A stretch of 64,000 nt of DNA from Pseudogymnoascus destructans (Eukaryota > Ascomycota > Leotiomycetes > Thelebolales > Thelebolaceae), in NCBI RefSeq assembly GCF_001641265.1, contig NW_020167521.1:1302001-1366000 (forward strand), given 5' to 3'. Positions 31,872 through 41,733 of the stretch are shown piece by piece. The notes under the pieces were generated by a model, which searched no databases, was not told the DNA's origin, and saw nothing but the letters and a program-made list of their open reading frames with translations. A program made the position numbers and the translations under genes. How positions within the stretch are numbered: position 1 is the first letter of the stretch; each line of letters opens with the position of its first letter.

Positions 31872-34081
31872 ATCGTTGGTTCTCAAACCACCGCCTGGAG
31901 GCGGTTGGCGAAAGCGAACTGGGACGCGAAAGCGATTGTGGGACACTTCGGGAGCGGACTCGCGACGCGACACGACCGACCATGAACACGACTGACAACG
32001 TAACAATGCTGTAAATATATATAAGTTATAGAATTAAATAATTAAAAAAGATTTGGATCAATATTGTCAGGCAGTGATTGATCATCACAGCCACCGTCAC
32101 TTGCATCGTGAATCATGTCGTAGTCCAAGCCTGCAAAGTTCACGTACCCACTCTCCTCGATGGCTAACAGTCGGTCCGCCTCCTCCTCCTCCTCACGTTT
32201 CTTCTGTGTAACGTCCGGGTCAATGATTTCTGTACGTAAGCCAATTGGTGGCTCCGTGTCTGGGTTACTTTTTTGAAATTCATGTAGGTCCTTTTTCCGT
32301 GTACGTTCTGCCTTCCGTGCATCGATGCCAGCACGGAGCTGCATCTTACGCTCAACGTTCACCATGCGTGTTCTCTCTCTTTTCTCCCGTGCTTCTTCTA
32401 AAAGTTGCTCCTTTACCTTCTTCTCATAAATCCTTTGCCGTGCATGTTCAACTGTAATAGCACCGCCCTTTTGAATAGATTTCCGACTTCTAACCTTCCG
32501 CTGTCGTTGCTCAGTCATAATAGTAGTAATTTGTACAAGCTCTGACTGGAACAGCTCAGCCTCTGTTAACTGAGTTTGGATTTCAGTATAAGAAGATGCC
32601 CACTTTTGCCGTGACGGTGAACTAAGGATCTTATCAAATGTTTGACTCCATGTTGAAAGATCATAACTTGCTTGAAATGCGCGTTGTGGTGTTTCTAAAA
32701 CTTCTGGTTTTGCATATATAGCAACCTTCTCTTGAATCTTTTCATAGTTAGGTGGCCAAATACCTGCATCTCTAAAAGACTTGATACAGTTACCCTTTGT
32801 AAATGTCTGCTTACGGATAGTAGACAAGTCTCTAAAGAAAGATATAACATTATAATCTGTATCAAAATTCCGGATTGCTTGTTGAATTGCACGTCGGTGC
32901 CAATGTTTATATTGTGCAAACACAGTAACATCTAGCGGTTGTAGAATATGCGTAAGATGAGACGGAAACACATGTAAGTGTATATTGTGTTGATGTGCAA
33001 GTATTATAAACTCTGGAACTTCATGTGAGACATGAGAGTCCATTATTAACAATTTCGTTCTTATAGACGGTGTATGTTGAATAAAATGCTGTAGATATTC
33101 CATTGCAAGCTCAGAGTTTGTATATCCGGAATCGGATACTGCAACTTTCTCATCACCGTGTAGATTGTCATGGTACCAACTTTCCATGTGTAATTTTCCT
33201 TGTATAATAAGGAACGGTGGAAGTGCAATGCCAGCAGCTGAAATTGTCTCTATAACTGTAAGACTTTGTCTGTTCTCTGGAGCTTGTATATAAAGCTATA
33301 AATATTAGAATAATATAAAGTAAGATAAGTAGAAACAACTTACCTCCTTTACTGCAGATGGTACCAACACATGTTCACCGGTGCTCATTCCTACACGGAA
33401 TCCAACTTCATCAAAGTTGTAGATATCACCTGCAGTAATATCTAGTTGATTACACACATCTTTAAATTCATAAAACCATTCTTTAATAGCTGATACTTCA
33501 TGAGATGCAACCCGTGCTGCTTCAATTGGCCGGGTTTTTATTGTATGGAAGTTGTGTTGTTGTGTCTTAATCCATGTCTGGAACCACCGTTGTGATGGTG
33601 GTGCACGTGTTGGAGTTTCTGCTGCACGTAGTTGGCAGATGGCACTGAACACCATAGGCTTAGTTGCACCGTACCCATTTTCGTACGAGCGTTGGATGTA
33701 TCTTTGTATAGCTGTAACTTGTACATCAGACAGTACTCTGTTCTGGCCTCCGCGTGGCACAGCGGTGCGTTGTGGTGATGCGCGTCGTTGTCGTAGTCGT
33801 ATAGTCCGGAGCGTACTTGGGTTTACTCTGTACATCCGTGCTACTGTAGCACTCTTCTCTGTTGGGTTTTCATTTAAAAATTCAATGGCATTTAAAAGAG
33901 CTTCATTTTTATTTACTTCAACTACCGGCATAGTTGTGGTTGTAGTTGTGCTCGTTGTCGGTCATGTTCATGGTCGGTCGTGTCGCGTCGTGAGTCCGCT
34001 CCCGAAGTGTCCCACAATCGCTTTCGCGTCCCAGTTCGCTTTCGCCAACCGCCTCCAGGCGGTGGTTTGAGAACCAACGAT
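31872..34081 (-). mobile_element. Apparently intact Fot1/Pogo-type transposon, 129-bp TIRs
   Basis: A 2210-bp element flanked by TA (31870-31871 and 34082-34083). The terminal inverted repeats (31872-32000 and 33953-34081) are about 129 bp with about three mismatches and start ATCGTTGGTTCTC. Each contains the small hairpin ACCGCC-TGGA-GGCGGT and a duplicated GCGAAAGCGA motif, plausible binding sites for the transposase. It sits inside the dispersed repeat, whose uninterrupted copy lies at 41989-42645. Confidence 0.95.
32042..33931 (-). CDS. DD35D transposase, intact, one intron
   Basis: Cut-and-paste transposase of the Fot1/Pogo group, 613 aa. Exons (minus strand) 33931-33344 and 33295-32042; the 48-nt intron (GTAAGT..TATAG) keeps frame and joins SAVKE to LYIQAPENR. 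The N-terminal helix-turn-helix (SATVARMYRVNPSTLR, residues 20-40) and CENP-B-like second helix region precede the catalytic domain. Catalytic Asp residues are in YNFDEVGFRVG, LLIMDSHVSH and HILQPLDV; the last two are 35 residues apart. The C-terminus is a long basic coiled region (RQRKVRSRKSIQKGGAITVE; ARKAERTRKKDLHEFQ). No stop or frameshift is seen, so it could encode active enzyme. Confidence 0.93.
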
Positions 34082-34679
34082 TAGTGCGTAAGAGAATCCC
34101 ATAGAACCATCTCTTGGGTTCCTAGCCTATAGGAAGTGAAAAGGAGGTCCAAGGTCAGAGTACCTATAGACAAATTATGTCATAACTTAACCAATCTTGT
34201 GGGTAACTAAGGAGCGATGACGTGTAATGAATCATAGAGGGTTGTAGAAGCTTCTAGAGCTATCGTTCATGTTCCTAGGCCTCTAGTTGGTAGAGATATG
34301 CCATGTGGTAGTATTGGCCCACCCCCTTAAGGAGGAGATTTTCTTAATAACTTGTTCAATGAGTGTCCAAATGATATGCCGTGATGTATGTAGCATAAAC
34401 AGATGTAGTAGAAGAGTTTGCAGCAATCGTTGAATAGTATTGCTTCTGTTGTTGGTGTGATAAGCCAAGATATGTATGGTGACTTGTAGGTTTGAGGAGG
34501 AGATTTCTAAGTTTGCTCTTGAGTTTGATAGCAAACTGAGTGCAACGAATGTCAGTATGACACTTCTGAGGCTTCCAGCTCCTTATATCCTATGTTCCTA
34601 CATGCCCTAGTTTACCGAGCCCTAGTGGCTCCACTGCCAGGCAGCCCCTGAGTTCAGGGCGGCCTCACATGATGGGCTG

Positions 34680-35092
34680 CCTTACATTCAGACTCAAAGT
34701 CGATTTCGATGGTGTTGAGGCTATTAAAGCTATCATCGCCGTGACATCAACATGGTAAGGTATGAACATGTTCTTGGATTTTAGGATTTCCGTGTCGTTT
34801 AGTCGCACAGTCGCAAATGTGTCTAAGCCCTCAAATACCAAGACAGTTTTTGTTCCTTCTACATTCGAGCGGTAAACTTGCATCGGTATGTCCATGACTT
34901 TTCGTATATCTAGGGAAGGATCGAGAGTTCTACATTGCGTTAGTTTATATTACGTTGTAAGCAGTCAGATCATACTTCTCATTGTCTAAGAGATCGAGAT
35001 GAACCACCGTAGGCACCTTGGCAACGGGGAGCCACGAGTTCGGCTGGCTCTCTTCAGCGAGCTTGAATTCCCATCCCGTCGAAAGCGCCTCT
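34680..35092 (-). pseudogene. N-terminal fragment of GH2 beta-mannosidase
   Basis: Minus-strand readings include LSTGWEFKLAEESQPNSWLP and PTVVHLDLLDNE (35092-34985), then, beyond a probable intron with ACTAAC branch site, VYRSNVEGTKTVLVFEGL and DTFATVRLNDTEILKSKNMF (34870-34760). These are the sugar-binding N-terminal region of fungal GH2 beta-mannosidases. The segment that normally links the two parts is missing or scrambled, and similarity ends near 34680 with no catalytic domain. The gene is a truncated relic next to the dispersed repeat. Confidence 0.75.
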
Positions 35093-36054
35093 GAGGAAAA
35101 AGAGCCATGTCAGCGCAACTTGCTTCGTCGAGTATTTGGAAATTTGCCCAGCTGTTTTCCTTCAGGTATGAAAGTTGCCAGGGACACTTTGGTTTACAAA
35201 ACAAGTTAATAATAGTGGTTGCGCAATGCCAGCATACACGAAACCTTATATCTCTACATATTTCAGCTTACAGCACAGTGATCCGCATATCGCTGCCGTC
35301 GTGAACACGGAGTGGCTCGGCGATTCTCAAATCCCGTCCTAGCTGCGGGGAAGATGTTGTGCGGGGACGACTAAATGGGGAAGGCCTAGGATTTGGCCAT
35401 TTAAATGAGAATGGCATCATAGAGATTTACAGATCTATGGCTGGCGTCCCACGCCGCCATCGCCCACGCTACGATCTCCCATGCTTTAGCGCCTGTAATT
35501 TCATAATGCCATTATAGATGTAATCTACGACAAATATATAGTTTTAAAGATTATTAGAATGATTTAGGGTTCAAATCCAACGAGTGGGCAAGGAGCCTGA
35601 CGATAACACTGGGAAAAGCTGCCATTCCAGGGCCAAAATGCCACCGTATCCCATCCTCTTTCCCCAACACTATATGTTGAGCACATATTTGGAGCTTGAC
35701 GACTTGATTGAGTAACTAAGGGTGCAAAGCCCTATATATACCGGGTAGTAGTATACAATCTACGCTGTACAGCGTACTACTAGGAACGCAGTTCCAACAC
35801 TATAAAAATAGTTAGTTAGTCACGTGTACGCAAATGACCTCGACTGCTGTTGAGTAAATTTTTCTTCTCCCTTCGAGGCCTCTAGCCGTAAGGGCAGAGT
35901 TTTTCTGTGGTTCTACCTGTGGTCGCTTACTGTAGCCCCTGTATATTATAACAACTGCTTCCTTGAACCATGAGCGGGCAGGCGGATCTACACAAACGTC
36001 AAGCACGAAAACGGTACCGCAGTGAGTTCCTTGCCAGCGGGGTCCTGTTTGCCG
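35093..36054. other. Intergenic sequence
   Basis: No gene. It is likely to contain the former promoter of the beta-mannosidase relic (left) and the promoter of the ferroportin-like gene (right). A GGTTCAAATCC string at 35568 resembles a tRNA B-box, but no cloverleaf can be drawn. Confidence 0.5.
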
Positions 36055-37886
36055 ATGGATGAAGAGCGCAGTCCTCTATTTGGCACTACCGCCCATGCTG
36101 AAAGCGTTGTGCCAGACGGTACCACAGGAGACGAAAGAAGGGACAGCCAGGTGCCAGCGAGAGTTACTAGCCGGCTGTACATATCCCATTTCCTATCAAC
36201 ATGGAATTCTCGAGTCTTCGAGTTTGGGGCTGCGCTATATCTAGCCTCTATCTTTCCCGGAACCCTGCTACCCATGTCGGTCTATGCCCTGGCTCGTGGC
36301 GCGGCGGCCATTCTCTTTTCCCCAGCCATTGGACAGTATATTGATACGGGAAATCGTCTTCAAGTCGTGAGGTTATCAATTGGTAAGGTGTATCCCTGAT
36401 TTTTGTGCTGCATTACGCTAATTGCTTTATGATTTTGCCTGAGATAGTGATGCAGCGTCTCGTTGTAGCTGGATCGTGCGTTGCGTTCTATATCCTTGCT
36501 ATCGGTTCACCGCGTACCCACGGCGCGGAAACAGGTCTGTTGGTGCTCCTAGCCGTCCTAGCCTGTGTTGAGAAACTCTGCGCCATTATGAACCTGGTGT
36601 CCGTTGAGAGGGACTGGGTAAGAGGACATTCTCTAGTCGTGATGAAAGGGTGCTGATCTTCCCGGACAGGTCGTTGTTGTCGCTCGGGATCAAGCGGCAT
36701 TACGAGGTTAGTTGGTAAATGCCGTCTTGTTTTATTTAGCTAACCACTAGGATAGTGATAAATGCACAGATAAGGCGAATCGACTTGACTTGTAAACTTA
36801 TAGGCCCCCTGTTCATAGCTCTTATAAATGGCATGTCGACAGAAGCGGCAATATTGGTTAATTTAGGAATGAATGTGGCGTCAGTCGCTGTAGAATACTT
36901 TGTAATAGCCCAGGTAAGTCCTAAACGGCTATATTCTCCTTATTGGCCATTATACTGAAGCTGCCATTCGAAGGTCTATTACGAGGTTCCAGAACTACAA
37001 CAACCTAAGACAAAACCGCGAGACGAATCGCTCGGCAGAACAGAACGTAGGGGTCGCTTTGTACACAGCTGGCGGAACGTCCGCAAGGTTATACAGAAGA
37101 GTGTATATGATTTTAGTCTCTACTTCTACCATCCAGCTTTCTTACCGTCATTCGCCAGTGCTTTATTATACCTAACCGTGCTCTCGTTCGCAGGGCAGAT
37201 GGTCACATATTTGCTCTCAGCCGGTTACAATTCTACCCAGGTAGGCGTAGCCAGGACGCTGTCTGTGGTCATTGAGGTTCTGGCTACGTGGATGGCACCT
37301 TGGCTGATGGGGAGAATCGGGCCTGTACGTGCTGGCCTCTGGCTGGTTAATTGGCAGATAGTATGCTTGATGGCTGGCACAGCGGTCTTCTGGGTGTTCT
37401 CCGACCAGCCTAACATCTCTGCTTCCGGCCTCGTGGTTGGCACAATCTTCAGCCGCATGGGTCTTAGAGGTTTCGATCTCTGTACACAGATCATTATCCA
37501 GGAGGTCAGTCATTCGCCAACCGCTTCCTATCCTGCCCTGTTGTATCAAGTCGCCCAAGCTGATCAATCCATATTGCATGTAGGACGTCGAAGCTGCTCA
37601 TCGGGGATCCTTTTCTTCCGTTGAAGCTTCTTGGCAAAATGTGTTTGAGCTCTGCTCTTACGCCTCTACCATCATATTCTCGCGGCCAGAACAATTTAGG
37701 TGGCCAACGCTTCTCAGCGTCATCGCTATAGTGGCTGCAAGCATATTGTACACGATCTTTGTTTATTTACGTCGGGGTCATCTGGTGCATTTATCGAAGT
37801 GGATGGAGATGGTGCGTTCTCAGAAGGGGAAGCAGCGTTCAAGGGAGCAGGGACTCCGAAGGATCGCATCGAGTAGTGATATCTAG
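36055..37886 (+). CDS. Ferroportin (SLC40)-family metal transporter
   Basis: Multi-pass membrane transporter of the ferroportin-1 family, 508 aa. Exons 36055-36382, 36448-36617, 36670-36706, 36756-36913, 36974-37504 and 37584-37886; all introns are GT-AG, 49-79 nt, and frame is kept. Typical blocks: LYISHFLSTWNSRVFEFGAA, RLQVVRLSIVMQRLVVAG, IMNLVSVERDWVVVVARD, RIDLTCKLIGPLFIALING, MVTYLLSAGYNSTQVGVART and GLRGFDLCTQIIIQEDVEA. Animal members export iron; the fungal branch is poorly characterised, so iron or another divalent metal is inferred. The third exon is only 37 nt. It has transposons on both sides and converges on the kelch gene, yet shows no coding damage. Confidence 0.9.
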
Positions 37887-38041
37887 ATCGATATGTAAAA
37901 CTTTTAGACCGTCAAGTCCACGAACCACACATTGCACATTATGTTAGCGAGTAGTAATGTTAAATCGGAGCTGAGAGGATCTATTCTTTGAAGAACGAAA
38001 GGGCCTTGCAAAATTCTTATCTAAGAATACAATTCATACCC

Positions 38042-39112
38042 TTAGAATTGTAGCAGCCAAGCATCACCAATCCGATTGTTCTCCTCTCCCAAACCACCAG
38101 ACACCAAAATTGCAGACTGGTCTACTACGTCTGCATCAAACCACCCTCTTGGAGTAGGTCTGTTGGATGTGTTGGTAGCTTTAGTATCGACCTCAGACCA
38201 AGTCTTCGAGGCAATATCATATGCCCAGACGTCTCCGAGCATTTTACCCGCACCCTGATGCCCCAGCGAACTAGGATCAGTTTCGCCAAATAGCGTCACA
38301 AGAAGAGGCTTTCCATGTGCGACGACGACAAGGACTGCAGCTACGCTTCTTGGAGTAGGCCCCGAGATGCCGTCTGCAGTATATTGCTGCGTAGACCAAG
38401 TATTGCTTGCTTGGTCATAGATGTCAAGGTTACCGCCCTGCTCCGATTTTCCGTCGAATCCATTCATCCTATACAACAAACCGTTATGAAATGCAATGGA
38501 AGTTCCGCCCCGAGGAGGGCTAGGGGCATCGGCAAGCTGAGTCCATGTACGGCTTGATGGCTGGAAAGACCACAAATCTGCGAGGCGTCCGGATTCTGGG
38601 CAACCGGCATGGACGAAAATCATGTCATTGTTGTTGCTTGTGGAGCAGTGGTAGCTGCGGGCTGGTGGCAACGGCTTTGAGGAGTCCGATGGCGAAAGGG
38701 ATGTCCATTGCATGGCCGAGGGGTCTAGCGTCCATACTGCACCATGCTCCTCAACTGGAGCCATGGCTTCCCCACCGCGCCCTGAGAATAGATATATCTT
38801 TCCATCAAGAGTAGCAGAAGCCGTTCCAACGCGGGAAGATGGTGAAGCGGAAGTGCCCTTTGTCTCCTCTATAGGCTGGGCAGCTATCATAGTATGTGGT
38901 CAGTCTATGCTTATAGATAGATCTCACAGCAAGATGAAGCACAGCATACCATTAGATTTCGAGTCTATCCTGTAGACGTGGTTATCACGTGGCTGGCGAG
39001 GCAAAAGCTCTCCTCCGAATATATACGCACTTCCGTTCACGACAGACAGTATGTGTGAGGAGCGCTGCAATTCGTTGGAAGCGGGCAAGCTGGTCCAAGA
39101 GGCTGAAACCAT
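38042..39112 (-). CDS. Kelch-repeat beta-propeller protein
   Basis: Exons (minus strand) 39112-38950 and 38883-38042, intron GTATGC..GATAG, 334 aa. At least five kelch blades are visible, for example GSAYIFGGELLPR, GKIYLFSGRGGE, DMIFVHAGCPES, GLLYRMNGFDGKS and ILVSGGLGEENNRIGDAW, each followed by a W-x-x-L/V strand. There is no signal peptide or membrane segment, so it is probably a cytosolic scaffold. Function unknown; related ascomycete proteins are annotated as galactose-oxidase-like propellers, but the copper ligands of galactose oxidase are not evident. It converges with the ferroportin-like gene, 156 bp apart. Confidence 0.85.
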
Positions 39113-39557
39113 GATGGCTAGAGATGATAAGGTTAATCCTGCCTTAATCGCTTGAATCGGTACAGTACATAAAATACAAGTAACGTAGGTCGTGGTGTAA
39201 TGGTGTTGGAGGGATTCAACGGGATCAATTCGACTGCCTATTCTACGGTCAGGATAAGCCCCAATTTATACTGTATTCTCGGGTAATTACGTGGCAATCC
39301 CATGGTAGGTTCGGGCTGTGGTATCATTTCCATTTATCCCTACCTTACCGGCGTAGGCCCATTTTTTTACACTATTGTGGCAGACTTTGATAGGGTACCG
39401 AGCAAATGTTTTATGGGGCAGATGTGGTCGCTAAAGAAGTCCAGGATTAGTTGCCTAATACTGTACAATCTCTCCACACTGACATAATGCAGCACTATAA
39501 TAGGTCTCTTAAGCGAGCTTAATGACCACCAAATTTTACCTATAAATGAAACTAATA
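39113..39557. other. Intergenic sequence with a lone transposon end
   Basis: At 39183 the sequence TA-ACGTAGGTCGTGGTGTAA closely resembles the end of the 28521 and 59764 element family, but no partner end is found within the interval. It lies 70 bp before the kelch start and may be a solo terminal repeat affecting that promoter. Confidence 0.5.
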
Positions 39558-41664
39558 ATCGTCGTAACCAACTTTTCGCTTCGCTCAAGGTTGGAGGAAG
39601 CGATCCGCGCGCACGAGAAATGGAGGGGAAGCGAAGTGCGCGCACGAGAAAAATTGTAGTCCTAAGTACCTCCCTATAGTAAATTGTATGTAAAGGTACA
39701 AAATTTCCCCATTTTAAAAAATTATCATTTCCTCATTCCCATGATCACTCCCATTCCCGCTCCCATTTCCACTCCCATTCTCATATTCGCCCTCACTTTC
39801 GAGGGTTTCTGGATCAGGAATTGGGACCTCTAATTCCGGAGGAATTGGGAGGCCTAATCCCTGAAGAGTAGCCAGGCTCTTCTTCCGGAAACGCTCTTCT
39901 TTCCGGGCCTTAATTCCAGCCTGGTGGAGCTGCTTCTGGGCCTGGTTTCTAGCCTGGCGAGCCTCCCGGGCTTCTTTGGCTGCGAGCTTCTGGGCCCGAA
40001 GCTCGGCTTTCTGGGCCCGAAGCTCGTGGGCTTCAGCAGCTACGAGCTCACCTCCGTTCTGAAGCCAGGCCCGGCTTCGGCTCGCCCGCTTCTTCGACTC
40101 CTCCACCTGCCGCCGAGCCACCCGTAGGTCAAGTCTTGGAGCCGGCCTACCGCCATAACCTCTTCAGCCCCAGTAAGCCAGTTCGTATAGCTCATACGTG
40201 AGGGGCTACTAAAGGCCTCCGGAACCTGGTCTTTCCAGCGCTGTAGCCCCTCTTCAACCCCCCGAAAAGTGGAGGGTTTAGGGGTAATAGGCCGTATTGG
40301 TAAGGTAGGCGTAGGCTCTTCTGTAGGCTGGGTAGTAGGCTGCGAGTATGTACGTAGCTTCGTGAGGGCTGTATTACAGCTTATTGGCCAGATTCCAGCT
40401 TTCCGGAAAGCTGAGAGTATTGTAGACTCCTTAAAAGTCTGTTCCCGGATTTTGGTGAGATCTCTCATAAATGAGGGTAGGTCGTATGTAACGTCCATAT
40501 TCCGTATGGCATAGAGCACAGCCTCTCGGTGCCAGTGCTTATATGGCTGGAATATTCCCACATCTAATGGCTGTAAAATGTGTGTAAGGTGTGAGGGAAA
40601 GGCGAAAACGATGATGTTATATTTGTCTGCTGTAATGATGAAATCATCGCTCGTATGGCTTATATGAGAATCAAGGAGTAGAACCCTGGGATTCCCATTT
40701 GCATATGGAGCTGTATGCACTGCAAAGTGCTCTAGCCACCGTAAGGCAAGCTGGCTATTCGAATAGCCAGTATCGGAGAGTAATATCAGTTCTTTGCCTT
40801 TAAGATTTTCTGGGTACCAAGAATCCATATGGATTTTACCCGGTACAATAAGTACAGGTGGAATTACTCTTCCTGTTGCAGATACTGTCTCCATAACTGT
40901 AATAGACGTACGATTCTCAGGGCTTGGAGTATAGAGTTCTTTTACTGCCTGTGGTACCATAACTCTCTCACCTCCAGGAATTCCAATCCTAAATCCCGTT
41001 TCATCCATATTCCAAATTGACTCCGGTAATATATTGCGATCCCATATAAATTGGAAGTATTTTTCAAACCATTCAATAATCTTAGATTCGTCTTGGGCTT
41101 TCGTACGCTGCTGTGCAATAGGCTTTGTAGTGATAAAATGGAATTCCGGAAGCTGATTCTGAATATATTTAGTAAGCCAGCTCTGTGACGGTGGAGGTAA
41201 TGGGCTCCGGAGCTGGCAGACTGCAGTAAATAGCATATTCCTATTGGCTCCAAGCCCTAGGTAATATTGCTCGAGGATCCATTTCTTAAGGGCCTCTGCC
41301 TGAGCAGTAGAGAGTACCCTATTCTGCCCCCCTTTACGTTGCTGTGGGTTCTGAATACGGCGCTTGATGCTTCCTCGTAGAGTTGATTCTGGGACCTTGA
41401 AAATACGACTAGCAACACGCCTCGACTCAGAAGGATTTTCTGCGAGCCACTCACGGGCATTTGATATAGGAGTCCCTTCCATTAAATGAATTACATCAGG
41501 TTACAATATAAATTACTATGTACAGCTATGGAAATGGTTTTGTTGAAGAGTAGCGGTGAACAGACGCACGTTTCTCGTGCGCGTACTTCGCTTCCCCTCC
41601 ATTTCTCGTGCGCGCGGATCGCTTCCTCCAACCTTGAGCGAAGCGAAAAGTTGGTTACGACGAT
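39558..41664 (-). mobile_element. Fot1/Pogo-type transposon, 94-bp TIRs
   Basis: A 2107-bp element flanked by TA (39556-39557 and 41665-41666). Terminal inverted repeats (39558-39651 and 41571-41664) start ATCGTCGTAACC, differ at about one base, and contain repeated GCGCACGAGAAA and CGCTTCGCTC units. Near-identity of the ends suggests a recent insertion. Confidence 0.95.
39714..41482 (-). pseudogene. DD35D transposase, near-intact, one frameshift
   Basis: ATG at 41482 (MEGTPISNAREWLAENP). Helix-turn-helix ASRIFKVPESTLRGSI, then WNMDETGFRIG, ILLSDTGYSN, LLLDSHISH and HILQPLDVGIFQPYKHWH; the catalytic pair spacing is 35 residues. The first frame runs to 40040, but the family C-terminus (VARRQVEESKKRASRSR, basic coiled, then a Gly/Asn/Ser tail) continues in another frame that ends at 39714. 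One base gained or lost near 40120-40140 explains this. All catalytic parts lie upstream of the shift, so partial function is possible, or this is an assembly error. Confidence 0.88.
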
Positions 41665-41733
41665 TAATAGAAACCTCAGGAAAATAGTTTCAAAATAGTT
41701 TCAAAATAGATATGTCATAATAACGAATGATGA

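Larger units (their letters stand above)
31693..34562 (-). repeat. Dispersed ~660-bp repeat, copy 1, split by a transposon
   Basis: In minus orientation, from TGTCATACTGAC (34562) to AAGCAT (31693), excluding the element 31872-34081. About 660 bp remain, the same as copy 2 at 41989-42645. Shared blocks include CTATGATTCATTACACGTCA, the AGGCCTAGGAACATGAACG block and AAGAAAGGGCAAGCAG. A 40-bp stretch next to the insertion (about 31826-31869) is absent from copy 2. The TG start hints at an LTR, but the other end is not CA. Confidence 0.85.

Noticed and set aside
31693..34562. Classical LTR retrotransposon at the dispersed repeat
   Set aside because: No reverse transcriptase, integrase or Gag frames nearby, the far end is not CA, and no target duplication was found; left as a dispersed repeat of unknown type.
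35510..35590. tRNA candidate with B-box-like GGTTCAAATCC
   Set aside because: The T-stem does not pair and no A-box or acceptor stem is found.
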